From Cedecea neteri (GTDB lineage Bacteria; Pseudomonadota; Gammaproteobacteria; Enterobacterales; Enterobacteriaceae), in assembly GCF_000758305.1 (NCBI RefSeq), contig NZ_CP009458.1, positions 2,790,001 through 2,854,000 of the forward strand: 64,000 bases of DNA. The letters are read 5' to 3'. Below, piece by piece: positions 25,287 through 33,753 of the stretch. How positions within the stretch are numbered: the stretch's first letter is position 1; every line of letters begins with the position of its first letter. Position numbers and translations under genes: made by a program. The notes under the pieces are model-generated. The model saw nothing but the letters and a program-made list of their open reading frames with translations. It searched no databases and was not told the origin of the DNA.

Positions 25287-25327
25287 ATATTGTTTTGCTG
25301 CACACCTTAGGTGGGCAACGGGGCGCT

Positions 25328-25356
25328 ACTATAGGGAGTCAGCCCTCTTCGGTCAA
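25328..25356 (-). promoter_or_regulatory. Promoter of the first tRNA-Ser
   Basis: On the minus strand TTGACC (25356-25351), 17-base spacer, TATAGT (25333-25328), followed by a GC-rich discriminator (AGCGCCCC) typical of stringently controlled stable RNA promoters. Confidence 0.8.
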
Positions 25357-25428
25357 GCCTAATTTATGGATTATGCCGCGTTCGGTTAAGGTGTGAGCGG
25401 TTGAGGTGGTTTTAAGGCAAATTCGTCG

Positions 25429-25466
25429 AAAAAAGCTCCCGTCCGACTAATCCCTGTGGGCGGGAG
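25429..25466 (-). terminator. Terminator after the efflux operon
   Basis: On the minus strand CTCCCG (25466-25461) pairs with CGGGAG (25441-25436), followed by CTTTTTT. It lies about 20 bases after the outer-membrane factor stop. Confidence 0.6.
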
Positions 25467-25482
25467 AGGGTCAATCATCGTG

Positions 25483-26847
25483 CTAACTGGCGTTGCCTCC
25501 AAGCGATTGCCAGAGCGTAATGCGGTTCTCCAGTTCCGTTTGTTGCAGTGAAATAAGCGACTGGCTCGCGCTCCACAGCGTGCGCTGCGCCGTTAAGGCC
25601 GTCAGATAATCACCGATGCCTGCCTGGTAGCGCTTCATCGCCAGATCAAACGTTTGCTGCTCGGCTACCACATATTGACGCTGGGCATCCAGCTCTTCGT
25701 TTAACGTCGAGCGACGAACTAAAGCATCCGAAACGTCTTTAAACGCGCTCTGAATAGTTTTTTCGTAACTCGCGATCAGCCCCTTTTTCTCTGCTTCGGC
25801 ATAGCGCAGTTGCGACAGATTGCTACCGCCGGTAAACAGCGGCAGCGAGATCGACGGTGAAAATGACCAGACCTGCATCCCGTGGTTAAACAACGAGGAA
25901 AGCGAGTCGCTACCCACCCCCGCGCTGGCAGTTAACGAGATTGAGGGAAAGAAGCTGGCCCTGGCCGCACCGATGTTGGCGTAGGCGACCTTCAGATTGT
26001 GCTCGGCTTCCTGGATATCCGGCCTCGCAAGCAGTACAGAGGATGAAACTCCCGCGGGCACTAACGTGATTGTGTTTTCATGCAGGCTTTCCAGCGTCCC
26101 GGGCAGTAATGACTGTGGCACGCTGCTGCCCGCCAGCAGATTGATGGCGTTCTTATCCTGCATGACCAGCGTTTGATAATTGGCCACGCTGGCTCGCGCC
26201 TGCTGGTAAACGCTGAGGGCTGATGAAACATCCGTTGCGGCCGCAGTACCAACCTGCTGTTGTTTTTGCACTATCTTCAGCGAGGCTTCCGCACTGGACA
26301 TCGTTTGCTGCGCCAGCTCAAGATTGCTGTTATCGGCCGCTAATGTGATCCACGCTGTCGTTAGTTCGGCCACCAGCGTCAGGCGAGTATTTTGCGCGGT
26401 AAACTCGCTGGCAAGCCAGGTTTCTCTGGCCGCGCGGGAAAGGCTTTGGTTACGGCCAAACAAATCAAGCTCAAAGCTGGTCACCGCGCCGTCGGCCTGA
26501 GCACTGGAGGTCAGCCCGCTTTCTGTAGTGCGGCTGCGAGTGGAGCTTAACTCCGCGTTGAGCGTGGGAAACAGTGACGCACGCTGCACGCCGTATTGGG
26601 CTCTGGCGGCTTCAATATCGGCAATCGCTTTTTGTACATCACGATTGCTGTTCAGCCCCATGCCCACCACCTGTTGCAGGCGAGTATCTTTAACCACCTG
26701 CTGCCAGTGGCCTACTACCGCGCGCGATTCACCCTGCGTACCCGGCAACGTAGCGGGAATAGGTGCCGCAGGGCGCTCATAATCAGGATCCAGCGAAACG
26801 CAGCCGGTGCTGAACAGCGTCAGCAGGATAATGGAAAGACGAATCAT
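25483..26847 (-). CDS. Outer-membrane efflux lipoprotein (TolC/OprM type)
   Basis: Outer-membrane factor of the NodT/OprM lipoprotein group, 454 residues. The lipobox FSTGC puts the acylated Cys at residue 16. Two repeats of the outer membrane efflux domain follow, with coiled-coil helices (GLNSNRDVQKAIADIEAARA and AEKKGLIASYEKTIQSAFKD). It forms the exit duct of a tripartite pump. AAGGGG precedes the ATG, 3 bases after the RND stop, so it is the third gene of the pump operon. Gene order regulator-MFP-RND-OMF resembles eefRABC of Klebsiella/Enterobacter, but that identity was not verified. Confidence 0.9.
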   Translation of the reverse strand: MIRLSIILLTLFSTGCVSLDPDYERPAAPIPATLPGTQGESRAVVGHWQQVVKDTRLQQVVGMGLNSNRDVQKAIADIEAARAQYGVQRASLFPTLNAELSSTRSRTTESGLTSSAQADGAVTSFELDLFGRNQSLSRAARETWLASEFTAQNTRLTLVAELTTAWITLAADNSNLELAQQTMSSAEASLKIVQKQQQVGTAAATDVSSALSVYQQARASVANYQTLVMQDKNAINLLAGSSVPQSLLPGTLESLHENTITLVPAGVSSSVLLARPDIQEAEHNLKVAYANIGAARASFFPSISLTASAGVGSDSLSSLFNHGMQVWSFSPSISLPLFTGGSNLSQLRYAEAEKKGLIASYEKTIQSAFKDVSDALVRRSTLNEELDAQRQYVVAEQQTFDLAMKRYQAGIGDYLTALTAQRTLWSASQSLISLQQTELENRITLWQSLGGNAS

Positions 26848-26850
26848 GGT

Positions 26851-29800
26851 TTACCCCTTCGCACGACGTTGACCGGCAAACAAGCGTTTCACCAGGACAA
26901 AGAAGAGAGGAACAAAGAAAATCGCGAGCAGGGTAGCGGTCAGCGTGCCGCCCACAATACCTGTCCCGATGGCGATACGACTGTTTGCGCCCGCCCCGGT
27001 GGCAACCGCCAGCGGGGTGACCCCGGCGACAAACGCCAGAGACGTCATGATAATGGGGCGCAGGCGCGTTTGCGCCGCATGCAGAGCAGCATGACTTAGC
27101 GAGTAACCTTCATTTACAGCAGCTTCGGCGTATTCCACAATCAAAATGGCGTTTTTAGACGACAACCCAATCGTGGTCAGCAGCGCGACCTGGAAATAAA
27201 TGTCGTTACTTAAGTCACGCATCCACGCGGCAAGCGCGGCGCCAAGCAGCCCTAAAGGAATCACCAGAATCACCGACAGTGGCACGGACCAGCTTTCATA
27301 GAGAGCGGCCAGGCATAAAAACACGACGAGAATAGAGACCGCATAGAGGCTGAGCGCCTGGCCGCTGGCCAATTTTTCCTGCAGGGAAAGCCCGCTCCAT
27401 GCCCAACTTGTGCCTTCCGGCAGGCTATTTGCCAGCGCCTCCATTTTTTCCATTGCTGTGCCGGAACTGTATCCGGCGGCGTTTTCCCCCTGAATTTCAA
27501 AGGCAACTGAGCCGTTGTAGCGTACCAGGTTTTCGGGGCCATACTGCCAGCGAGTGGTGGCGAACGCGGAGAAAGGCGTCATGCTTTGGTTTTCACTGCG
27601 CACGAACCATTTTCCGAGGTCGGAAGGTGCCGCCCGGGTATCGCTTTCGCCCTGGATATAGACCTTTTTCACGCGGCCACGGTCGATAAAATCGTTCACA
27701 TAAGTCCCGCCCCAGGCGCTGGAGAGCGTGGAGGAAACCTCGCTGAGTGAAAGTCCTAATGAAACGGCTTTATTACTGTCGATATCCACCTGGAGCTGCG
27801 GCATTTGCGGCAGATCGTTGGCACGGACGGCCTGCAGGCCCGGGTCCTGATTCGCTTTGCCAATAAGCTGGTTACGCAGGGCAAACAGCGCGTCACGGTC
27901 GGTTCCGCCATTGGCAAGCAGCTCAAAGGTAAAACCGTTGCTCCTGCCCAGCCCGTCGACGGACGGCGGGATCATGGCAAACAGCGAGGCATCGCGCAGC
28001 GTATTGAGCTCTTTCGTGGCCCGCAGGGCGATAGCCTGGGCTGTATTCTCTTCCCCTTCACGTTCTGACCAGTTTTTGAGCGACACAAAAGCCATGCCGG
28101 TGTTTTGTCCGTTGCCGCTGAAGCTAAAACCATCGACGGTGAAAATGACGTTGGTATTGGCCTTTTCTTTGGTCAGGAACCAGTCGGTGACGGTGCGGTT
28201 GATTTCCGCCGTGCGCACGGCAGTGGCGCCTGGAGGTAAGGTCCACTGCACCATGATCTGCCCCTGATCCTCGACAGGCAGGAAGCTCCCCGGCAGTTTC
28301 CACATGACCAGGCCCATCGCACCGCAGATGGCAATGTAAGCCAGCATTACGGTGGCGTAATGACGGAGAGTGTCTATTACGCGGCGTTTATAGCCACGCT
28401 CGGTGGTGCGGTACAGGCGGTTAAAACCGCCGAAAAACCCGCGTTTATGGGATGTAGTGTGTTGCAGAATTCTGCCGCAAAGCGCTGGCGTTAGCGTCAG
28501 GGCAACCACCACCGACAGGACCATGGCGGAGATAATGGTGACTGAGAACTGGCGATAAATAACCCCCGTTGAGCCGCCAAAAAACGCCATCGGCAGAAAG
28601 ACCGCAGACAGCACTAAGGCGATGGCTATCAGGGCACCGGAGATTTCCCCCATGGATTTTTCTGTGGCTTCGCGCGCCGGAAGCCCTTCGTCGCGCATGA
28701 TACGTTCCACGTTTTCCACCACCACAATGGCGTCGTCCACCAGCAGACCGATGGCCAGTACCATGGCAAACAGCGTCAGTGTGTTAATGGAATAGCCGAA
28801 CAGGGCCAGCACGCCAAAAGTCCCCAGCAGTACGACCGGTACTGCCAGCGCGGGAATCAGCGTGGCACGCACGTTCTGCAAGAAGAGATACATCACGAAG
28901 ACCACCAGCAGAATGGCTTCAAACAGCGTTTGGATCACATCCTCAATGGAGATTTTGATGAATTCGGTGCTGTCTTTGGGGAAGGCAATTTTGTAGCCCT
29001 TCGGCATGCTGCGCTCGAACTCGGCGATTTTCTCTTTCACTCGCGTGGTGGTGTCCAGCGCGTTCGCGCCGGGCGCAAGCATCACGGCAATCCCTGCTGC
29101 CGGATGGCCGTTCAGTTTTGCGATGGAGGTATAATCCTCGCTGCCCATTTCAACCCGGGCCACGTCGGCAATACGAATAGTTGCCCCGTTAGCCTGGCTC
29201 TTCACGATGATATTCTGGAACTGCTCTACGGTTTGTAGCCGCGACTGCGCGCGAACCGTCGCGGTGAGCTGCTGAGCATCTGAGGCGGGAAGGGCGCCAA
29301 TTTTACCGGCGGAAACCTGAATGTTTTGCGCTTCTATCGCCGTTTGAATATCCGAAGGCATCAGCGCGTAAGACGCCAGTTTGGCCGGATCCATCCAGAT
29401 ACGCATCGCATATTCTGCGCCGAAGACCTGCAGGCTGCCGACACCGGTCAGGCGGGCCATTGGGTCCTGAACGTTGCTGACCAGCCAGTCGGCGATATCA
29501 GAGCTATTGGCTTTATCCTGCTCATCATAGACACCCATGATCATCAGGAAGCTGCTTTGGGATTTCACCACCGTCACGCCAGACTGCTGCACTTCGCTTG
29601 GCAGGCGAGATTCGGCCTGCTGAACTTTGTTTTGTACCTGAACCTGCGCAGTATCGGGATCGGTGCCTTGTTCAAAGGTCACGGTAATGCTGACGGAGCC
29701 GTCAGAGCTGCTGGTGGAGCTGAAATAGAGCAAGTTATCCAGCCCGGTCAGTTGCTGCTCAATGACCTGAGTCACACTGTTTTCCAGCGTTTCGGCCGAA

Positions 29801-29958
29801 GCACCGGTGTAGGTGGCTGAGATTTTTATGGCGGGAGGCGCCACATCGGGATACTGGGCGACGGGCAGGGTGCGAATCGCAAGCACCCCGGCCAGCATAA
29901 TAAGAATCGCAATGACCCAGGCAAAAACCGGGCGACGAACGAAGAAGGTGGAGAACAT
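26851..29958 (-). CDS. RND multidrug efflux permease (HAE1 family)
   Basis: Proton-driven inner-membrane pump, 1035 residues, the size of AcrB. It has 12 transmembrane segments with two large periplasmic loops after TM1 and TM7. The proton-relay residues are visible as the Asp pair in LLVDDAIVVVENV (TM4) and the Lys in GLSSKNAILIVEYAEAA (TM10). The N-terminus (FFVRRPVFAWVIAILIMLAG) is typical. Its start overlaps the MFP stop (TGATG), so translation is coupled. Substrates cannot be read from sequence; HAE1 pumps export hydrophobic and amphiphilic drugs, dyes and bile salts. Confidence 0.95.
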   Translation of the reverse strand: MFSTFFVRRPVFAWVIAILIMLAGVLAIRTLPVAQYPDVAPPAIKISATYTGASAETLENSVTQVIEQQLTGLDNLLYFSSTSSSDGSVSITVTFEQGTDPDTAQVQVQNKVQQAESRLPSEVQQSGVTVVKSQSSFLMIMGVYDEQDKANSSDIADWLVSNVQDPMARLTGVGSLQVFGAEYAMRIWMDPAKLASYALMPSDIQTAIEAQNIQVSAGKIGALPASDAQQLTATVRAQSRLQTVEQFQNIIVKSQANGATIRIADVARVEMGSEDYTSIAKLNGHPAAGIAVMLAPGANALDTTTRVKEKIAEFERSMPKGYKIAFPKDSTEFIKISIEDVIQTLFEAILLVVFVMYLFLQNVRATLIPALAVPVVLLGTFGVLALFGYSINTLTLFAMVLAIGLLVDDAIVVVENVERIMRDEGLPAREATEKSMGEISGALIAIALVLSAVFLPMAFFGGSTGVIYRQFSVTIISAMVLSVVVALTLTPALCGRILQHTTSHKRGFFGGFNRLYRTTERGYKRRVIDTLRHYATVMLAYIAICGAMGLVMWKLPGSFLPVEDQGQIMVQWTLPPGATAVRTAEINRTVTDWFLTKEKANTNVIFTVDGFSFSGNGQNTGMAFVSLKNWSEREGEENTAQAIALRATKELNTLRDASLFAMIPPSVDGLGRSNGFTFELLANGGTDRDALFALRNQLIGKANQDPGLQAVRANDLPQMPQLQVDIDSNKAVSLGLSLSEVSSTLSSAWGGTYVNDFIDRGRVKKVYIQGESDTRAAPSDLGKWFVRSENQSMTPFSAFATTRWQYGPENLVRYNGSVAFEIQGENAAGYSSGTAMEKMEALANSLPEGTSWAWSGLSLQEKLASGQALSLYAVSILVVFLCLAALYESWSVPLSVILVIPLGLLGAALAAWMRDLSNDIYFQVALLTTIGLSSKNAILIVEYAEAAVNEGYSLSHAALHAAQTRLRPIIMTSLAFVAGVTPLAVATGAGANSRIAIGTGIVGGTLTATLLAIFFVPLFFVLVKRLFAGQRRAKG

Positions 29959-31079
29959 CAGGCTTTACCTCCTTCTTTGGCTATTTCAACGGGGGTAACC
30001 TGCTGCCCGGCGCTGATTTTCCCGGTACCTTCAACGATCAGGCGGTCGCCGTTGCTCAGGCCACTGAGCACCAGCCATTTATCGCCATAGGTTGCGCCGG
30101 TTTCCAGTGTCCGCTGCTCAACTTTGTTTTCAGCATTAACAACCAGCGCGGTGGCATTGCCTTTCGCATCGCGGGTAATGCCCTGCTGCGGGGCAAGAAT
30201 GGCATCACGCATGATGCCTTCATCCACCCGGGCGCGAACAAACATGCCTGGCAGAAGCTGCTGCTGAGGATTGGCGAAAACGGCCCGCAGGGTGACAGAA
30301 CCGGTTGATTCGTCGACAGCCACCTCCGTCAGCGCGAGGCGCCCTTTTTGTGCATAAGTGCTGCCATCCTCCAGCAGCAAAGAGACGCTGAGCGTGTCGG
30401 CGTTTGTCGCCAGCGTTTGCTTGCGCAGGCGCAGTAAATCTACGCTGGAGCGGGTAAGGTCCACATAAATCGTGCCTAACCCGCGAACGGTGGCCAGGGC
30501 GCTTTCCTGCTCGGCCGAAACTAGCGCGCCCGGCGTAACGGAGGATATCCCGATTCGCCCGGCGATAGGCGAAGTGACCGTTGTCCAGTTGAGGTTGATG
30601 CGCGCACTTTCCAGCGTGGCTTTTTTCGATTCCACGCTGGCCTTGTCCTGATTGCAGGTGGACTGCGCATCGTCGGCATCCTGCCGGGAGACACCGTTTT
30701 CTTTCACTAATTGCCCATAGCGGTGGGCTTTCTGGCAATCGGCAACGACCAGCGCCTGCGCCTGTTTTAGTGACGCGGCGGCTTCGTTGTAAGTGGCCTG
30801 AAAGCTGGCTGGGTCAATCTGGTAAAGCGGCTGGCCAGCTTTAACGTTATCCCCTTCATTAAATAACCGCTTCTGGATAATACCGGTGACCTGAGGGCGA
30901 ACTTCTGCGCTCATTGCGGCCGCGGTTCGCCCGGTAAGTTCGCTAATAACAGAAACAGGCTGGCTGGCTAATGTCGTGATCCCCACTTCCGGGAGGGGAA
31001 GTGTCGGTGCCGATATATCTTCATTATTACATCCGCTCAGGAGAAATAATGTGACTACAGATGTTTGAATATATTTCAT
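29958..31079 (-). CDS. Periplasmic efflux adaptor lipoprotein (MFP)
   Basis: Membrane-fusion protein of the AcrA family, 373 residues. The lipobox LLSGC gives Cys17 as lipid anchor. A lipoyl half-domain (VRPQVTGIIQKRLFNEGDNV), a helical hairpin rich in Ala, Gln and Lys (about 95-160), the second lipoyl half (TVTSPIAGRIGISSVTPGAL) and a beta-barrel follow. It joins the RND pump to the outer-membrane factor. Two Cys in the hairpin (DCQKAH and STCNQ) are unusual for the family and could bond across it. It is the first gene of the pump operon. Confidence 0.92.
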   Translation of the reverse strand: MKYIQTSVVTLFLLSGCNNEDISAPTLPLPEVGITTLASQPVSVISELTGRTAAAMSAEVRPQVTGIIQKRLFNEGDNVKAGQPLYQIDPASFQATYNEAAASLKQAQALVVADCQKAHRYGQLVKENGVSRQDADDAQSTCNQDKASVESKKATLESARINLNWTTVTSPIAGRIGISSVTPGALVSAEQESALATVRGLGTIYVDLTRSSVDLLRLRKQTLATNADTLSVSLLLEDGSTYAQKGRLALTEVAVDESTGSVTLRAVFANPQQQLLPGMFVRARVDEGIMRDAILAPQQGITRDAKGNATALVVNAENKVEQRTLETGATYGDKWLVLSGLSNGDRLIVEGTGKISAGQQVTPVEIAKEGGKA

Positions 31080-31150
31080 CTCTTTTCTCAGGGTGAAGGA
31101 TGTCCGCCTCGCTATTGCGCAAGGTATAAAGTTTCAGGCACTCGTCTCTC

Positions 31151-31164
31151 TCCGAATATTCGGA
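31151..31164. promoter_or_regulatory. 14-bp palindrome before the MFP gene
   Basis: TCCGAATATTCGGA is a perfect palindrome 72 bases upstream of the MFP start and downstream of a terminator-like hairpin. It is a candidate operator for the TetR protein or another regulator. Confidence 0.45.
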
Positions 31165-31173
31165 AAGAATAAA

Positions 31174-31195
31174 AATAGGGGAGGTGTTATTCCCC
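31174..31195 (-). terminator. Terminator-like hairpin after the TetR gene
   Basis: On the minus strand GGGGA, 8-base loop, TCCCC (31195-31178) is followed by TATTTTTATT. It would separate the TetR transcript from the pump operon, which then needs its own promoter. Confidence 0.5.
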
Positions 31196-31215
31196 TGGTG
31201 TTGGTTTAAATAAAA

Positions 31216-31785
31216 CTAGTTAATGCCAATCAGCATATTAATGATTTCGCGATACACTTTTTCCATGGCCTGGGGTTCTACTTTCTGCGACGTCAGGCGG
31301 CGATAAATCGTGCCCTCCATCATCACAGCCGTGACTTCAACGCTGCAGCGCACGCGCTCTTCGGTTAAATGAGGGTGATCTTTTTTAAGGTGTAAACAAG
31401 CGGTTTTGAAAATACGTTCATCAGCCTCGGCAAGCCAGGCGGCTACCTGCGGGTTACGCGTGGCTTCGGCCGAGATTTCCAGCATTAATGTGTCATCTTC
31501 TTCGTTGAGGCTAATTCGGCTGGCGAGAAGATTAGGAATAATATCTGTCGGGCTTTTATCCGACATGTCGGCCATACGTTTATCGATAATACGGTGAATA
31601 ATGGCTTCAATAATGGCGTCTTTATTGCTGAAGTAGCGATAAATTTGCCCGACGCTTAACTGTGCCTCTGTGGCAATTTGCGACATGCTGGCTGCGTGAA
31701 AACCGCTGCTGGTAAAGCAGCGCCTGGCGGCGGCAATAATGTCGTTTTGGCGGGCTTTGTGCCGGGCTTCAAGCTTGCTGCTCAT
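31216..31785 (-). CDS. TetR-family repressor of the efflux operon
   Basis: TetR-type regulator, 189 residues. The DNA-binding domain (about 10-57) contains MSQIATEAQLSVGQIYRYFS, and the C-terminal part is an all-helical ligand domain. It lies just upstream of the pump genes on the same strand, the usual place for a pump repressor. An imperfect dyad TGAGAATGATCGTTCTCA lies 24 bases before its start, so it probably controls itself. The inducer is unknown. Confidence 0.9.
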   Translation of the reverse strand: MSSKLEARHKARQNDIIAAARRCFTSSGFHAASMSQIATEAQLSVGQIYRYFSNKDAIIEAIIHRIIDKRMADMSDKSPTDIIPNLLASRISLNEEDDTLMLEISAEATRNPQVAAWLAEADERIFKTACLHLKKDHPHLTEERVRCSVEVTAVMMEGTIYRRLTSQKVEPQAMEKVYREIINMLIGIN

Positions 31786-31808
31786 TGCTGACTCCGTCTT
31801 TTAATTTT

Positions 31809-31826
31809 TGAGAATGATCGTTCTCA
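31809..31826. promoter_or_regulatory. Probable operator upstream of the TetR gene
   Basis: TGAGAATGATCGTTCTCA has perfect 6-bp outer arms (TGAGAA/TTCTCA) and a GATC centre. Position just before the TetR start fits autorepression. Confidence 0.5.
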
Positions 31827-32044
31827 TTTTTGTTAATTATACGTCGCAATAGAATGTTGGAAAGATTTTTTTTAGTTTGTTTATAACTGACTGTTTTTAA
31901 TTGAGGTAATTTTTGTGGCGCAGTGAGAAGGGCGAAATTAAGGGTATTTAACCTTTATCATAATAAGGGTTATTGGCAAGATTAAATGAAAGTAGGCTTA
32001 TAAATATTGTGTGAATTGTGAAGGGTAAAATGGGGGGTAGGGCA
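31827..32044. other. AT-rich intergenic stretch
   Basis: About 220 bases, much richer in A+T than the neighbouring genes, with long T and A runs and no credible gene. This composition is typical of H-NS-bound DNA at the edge of acquired segments. The promoter of the TetR gene should lie at its left end. Confidence 0.5.
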
Positions 32045-32184
32045 GCAATGCAAAACGGCTGTCCTGCCGTTTAGTGATTCGCAAGCTCACCCCTTCGGGG
32101 CAGCGTTATCACAGGTGATGCCGCTGTCCAACCTGCAGAAGCAGGTTGTCGAACCCTGTCGAGGGTTCTCATCCATCCCTCGCC
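32045..32184. repeat. Hairpin-rich spacer repeat, truncated copy (Y2)
   Basis: Matches 25005-25145 with a handful of differences, including all the perfect hairpins. The 33-codon frame is kept (32172-32071, minus), with one Pro/Leu change and one synonymous change against the other copy. The first 44 bases of the full unit are missing. Confidence 0.8.
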
Positions 32185-32254
32185 GTGCAACATGCGAAAA
32201 AAAGCCCGCATTTGCATGCGAGCTCTTCTTTAAATATGGCGGTGAGGGAGGGAT
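32185..32254. repeat. tRNA-tail repeat, copy 3 (X3)
   Basis: Same as 24890-24960 apart from one fewer A in the A run. It carries the last 18 nt of tRNA-Ser and the terminator hairpin, without the rest of the tRNA. Confidence 0.85.
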
Positions 32255-32360
32255 ATCACTCGCGCCGTCCATGGCGCTCGCCCTGCGGGTTGCCGGAGGC
32301 AATGCAAAACGGCTGTCCTGCCGTTTGTCGAACCCTGTCGAGGGTTCTCATCCGTCCCTC
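32255..32360. repeat. Hairpin-rich spacer repeat, internally deleted (Y3)
   Basis: Begins exactly like 24961 and follows it to the AAACGGC/GCCGTTT hairpin, then jumps to the GAACCCT/AGGGTTC hairpin. About 75 bases of the full unit are deleted between. Confidence 0.75.
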
Positions 32361-32377
32361 AAGGGGTTACGGGCAAT

Positions 32378-32403
32378 AAAAAAGCCTGAACGTGAGTTCA
32401 GGC
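32378..32403 (-). terminator. Rho-independent terminator of the second tRNA-Ser
   Basis: On the minus strand GCCTGAAC, loop TCAC, GTTCAGGC (32403-32384) then TTTTTT. It differs completely from the terminator of the first copy. Confidence 0.88.
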
Positions 32404-32417
32404 TCTCTTATCGAATA

Positions 32418-32505
32418 TGGCGGTGAGGGAGGGATTCGAACCCTCGATACGTTGCCGTATACACACTTTCCAGGCGTGCTCCTTCAGCCACTCGGACACC
32501 TCACC
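32418..32505 (-). tRNA. serX: tRNA-Ser (anticodon GGA), copy 2
   Basis: An 88-nt gene identical to the copy at 25199-25286, with encoded CCA. It is adjacent to ghrA, the position of serX in E. coli, so this is likely the ancestral copy. Flanks of the two copies differ: the terminators are unrelated, and upstream only about 8 bases are shared. Confidence 0.97.
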
Positions 32506-32539
32506 ATATTGTTGCCCCAGCGCTGCTGGAACGGGCGCT

Positions 32540-32568
32540 AATTTAGGGAAAATGGACTTCGCCGTCAA
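32540..32568 (-). promoter_or_regulatory. Promoter of the second tRNA-Ser
   Basis: On the minus strand TTGACG (32568-32563), 17-base spacer, TAAATT (32545-32540), then a GC-rich discriminator AGCGCCCG. Confidence 0.75.
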
Positions 32569-32708
32569 TGCTAATTTCATGTTTTTGGTGCGTTTAGCCA
32601 AACTTCATCCAACTTGATTCTTAAACCACCACAAGATGCTGCTTTTTATTACTTTGGGGCTTGCATGGCGAGTCGATTCGCGCAAGCCTAAGAAAAAAAG
32701 GAGGCAGT

Positions 32709-33650
32709 ATGGACATTATTTTTCATCACCCCACTTTTGACACCGAGTACTGGCTGAATCGTCTTCAGCAGGCTTTACCTGGCGCACGCGTTCGCCAGTG
32801 GAAGCAAGGGGACCAACAACCCGCGGATTACGCCCTTGTCTGGCATCCTCCGGTGGAAATGCTTAGCGGCCGTAAAGGGCTAAAAGGTGTATTTGCGCTG
32901 GGGGCGGGCGTAGACGCCATTCTCAGCAAACTTCAGGCTCATCCTGACATGCTGCCTGACGGCGTGCCGCTATTCCGCCTCGAAGATACCGGCATGGGGC
33001 TGCAAATGCAGGAATACGCGGTCAGCCAGGTGCTGCACTGGTTCCGCCGTTTTGACGATTACCAAAGACAAAAACTGCAGGGGCAATGGCAGCCGCTGGA
33101 CGATTATCGCCGCGAGGACTTCACCATCGGGATCCTCGGCGCGGGCGTGCTGGGTGGGAAAGTGGCTGAAAGTCTTGTGGCCTGGGGCTTCCCGGTGCGC
33201 TGCTGGAGTCGCAGTAAGAAAGATTTCCCAGGTGTGGAAAGTTTTGCCGGGAGTGAAGCGCTGCCTGCCTTCTTAAGTGGCACCCGCGTGTTGATTAACC
33301 TGCTGCCTAATACGCCGCAAACGGTCGGCATTATCAATCGTGAGTTGCTGGGCCAACTGGCTAAAGAGGCCTACGTGATAAATCTTGCGCGCGGCGTTCA
33401 TCTGGTCGAGGCCGATCTGTTGGCTGCACTGGATGCCGGACAGCTCAAGGGCGCAATGCTGGATGTCTTCTCTAAAGAGCCTCTGCCGGAAAATAGCCCC
33501 CTATGGGCGCATCCTCGCGTGGCGATTACGCCGCATGTTGCGGCGGTAACTCGCCCTGATGAGGCGATTAGCTATATTGCAAAAACGATCACTCAACTGG
33601 AAAACGGTGAAGCGGTCTCCGGTGAAGTGTCGCTGCAGCACGGCTATTAA
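32709..33650 (+). CDS. ghrA: Glyoxylate/hydroxypyruvate reductase A
   Basis: NADPH-dependent 2-hydroxyacid dehydrogenase, 313 residues, reducing glyoxylate to glycolate and hydroxypyruvate to glycerate in the cytoplasm. The nucleotide-binding motif is GILGAGVLGGKVA near residue 143, the catalytic Arg is in NLARGVH, and Glu and His follow in the C-terminal third (TPHVAAVTRP). AGGAGG precedes the ATG at 32709; the frame continues upstream but the family starts at MDIIFHHPTFDTEYW. A GC hairpin (33657-33676) follows. Confidence 0.96.
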   Translation: MDIIFHHPTFDTEYWLNRLQQALPGARVRQWKQGDQQPADYALVWHPPVEMLSGRKGLKGVFALGAGVDAILSKLQAHPDMLPDGVPLFRLEDTGMGLQMQEYAVSQVLHWFRRFDDYQRQKLQGQWQPLDDYRREDFTIGILGAGVLGGKVAESLVAWGFPVRCWSRSKKDFPGVESFAGSEALPAFLSGTRVLINLLPNTPQTVGIINRELLGQLAKEAYVINLARGVHLVEADLLAALDAGQLKGAMLDVFSKEPLPENSPLWAHPRVAITPHVAAVTRPDEAISYIAKTITQLENGEAVSGEVSLQHGY

Positions 33651-33656
33651 GCATCA

Positions 33657-33676
33657 AGCCCGGCTTTGGCCGGGCT
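33657..33676 (+). terminator. Hairpin after ghrA
   Basis: AGCCCGGC and GCCGGGCT pair around TTTG. No T run follows, so termination efficiency is uncertain. Confidence 0.45.
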
Positions 33677-33753
33677 GATAACGTTCCAGAAGCAGGCTAA
33701 AAATTGTCATGGATTGCTGGTATCCTTAAGTCAAAATAGAAAAGGAGAAAGCC

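Noticed and set aside
25483..31785. Naming the pump OqxAB or AcrAB
   Set aside because: OqxAB lacks its own outer-membrane gene, and acrAB has divergent acrR and a different location. Gene order resembles eefRABC but sequence identity was not checked.
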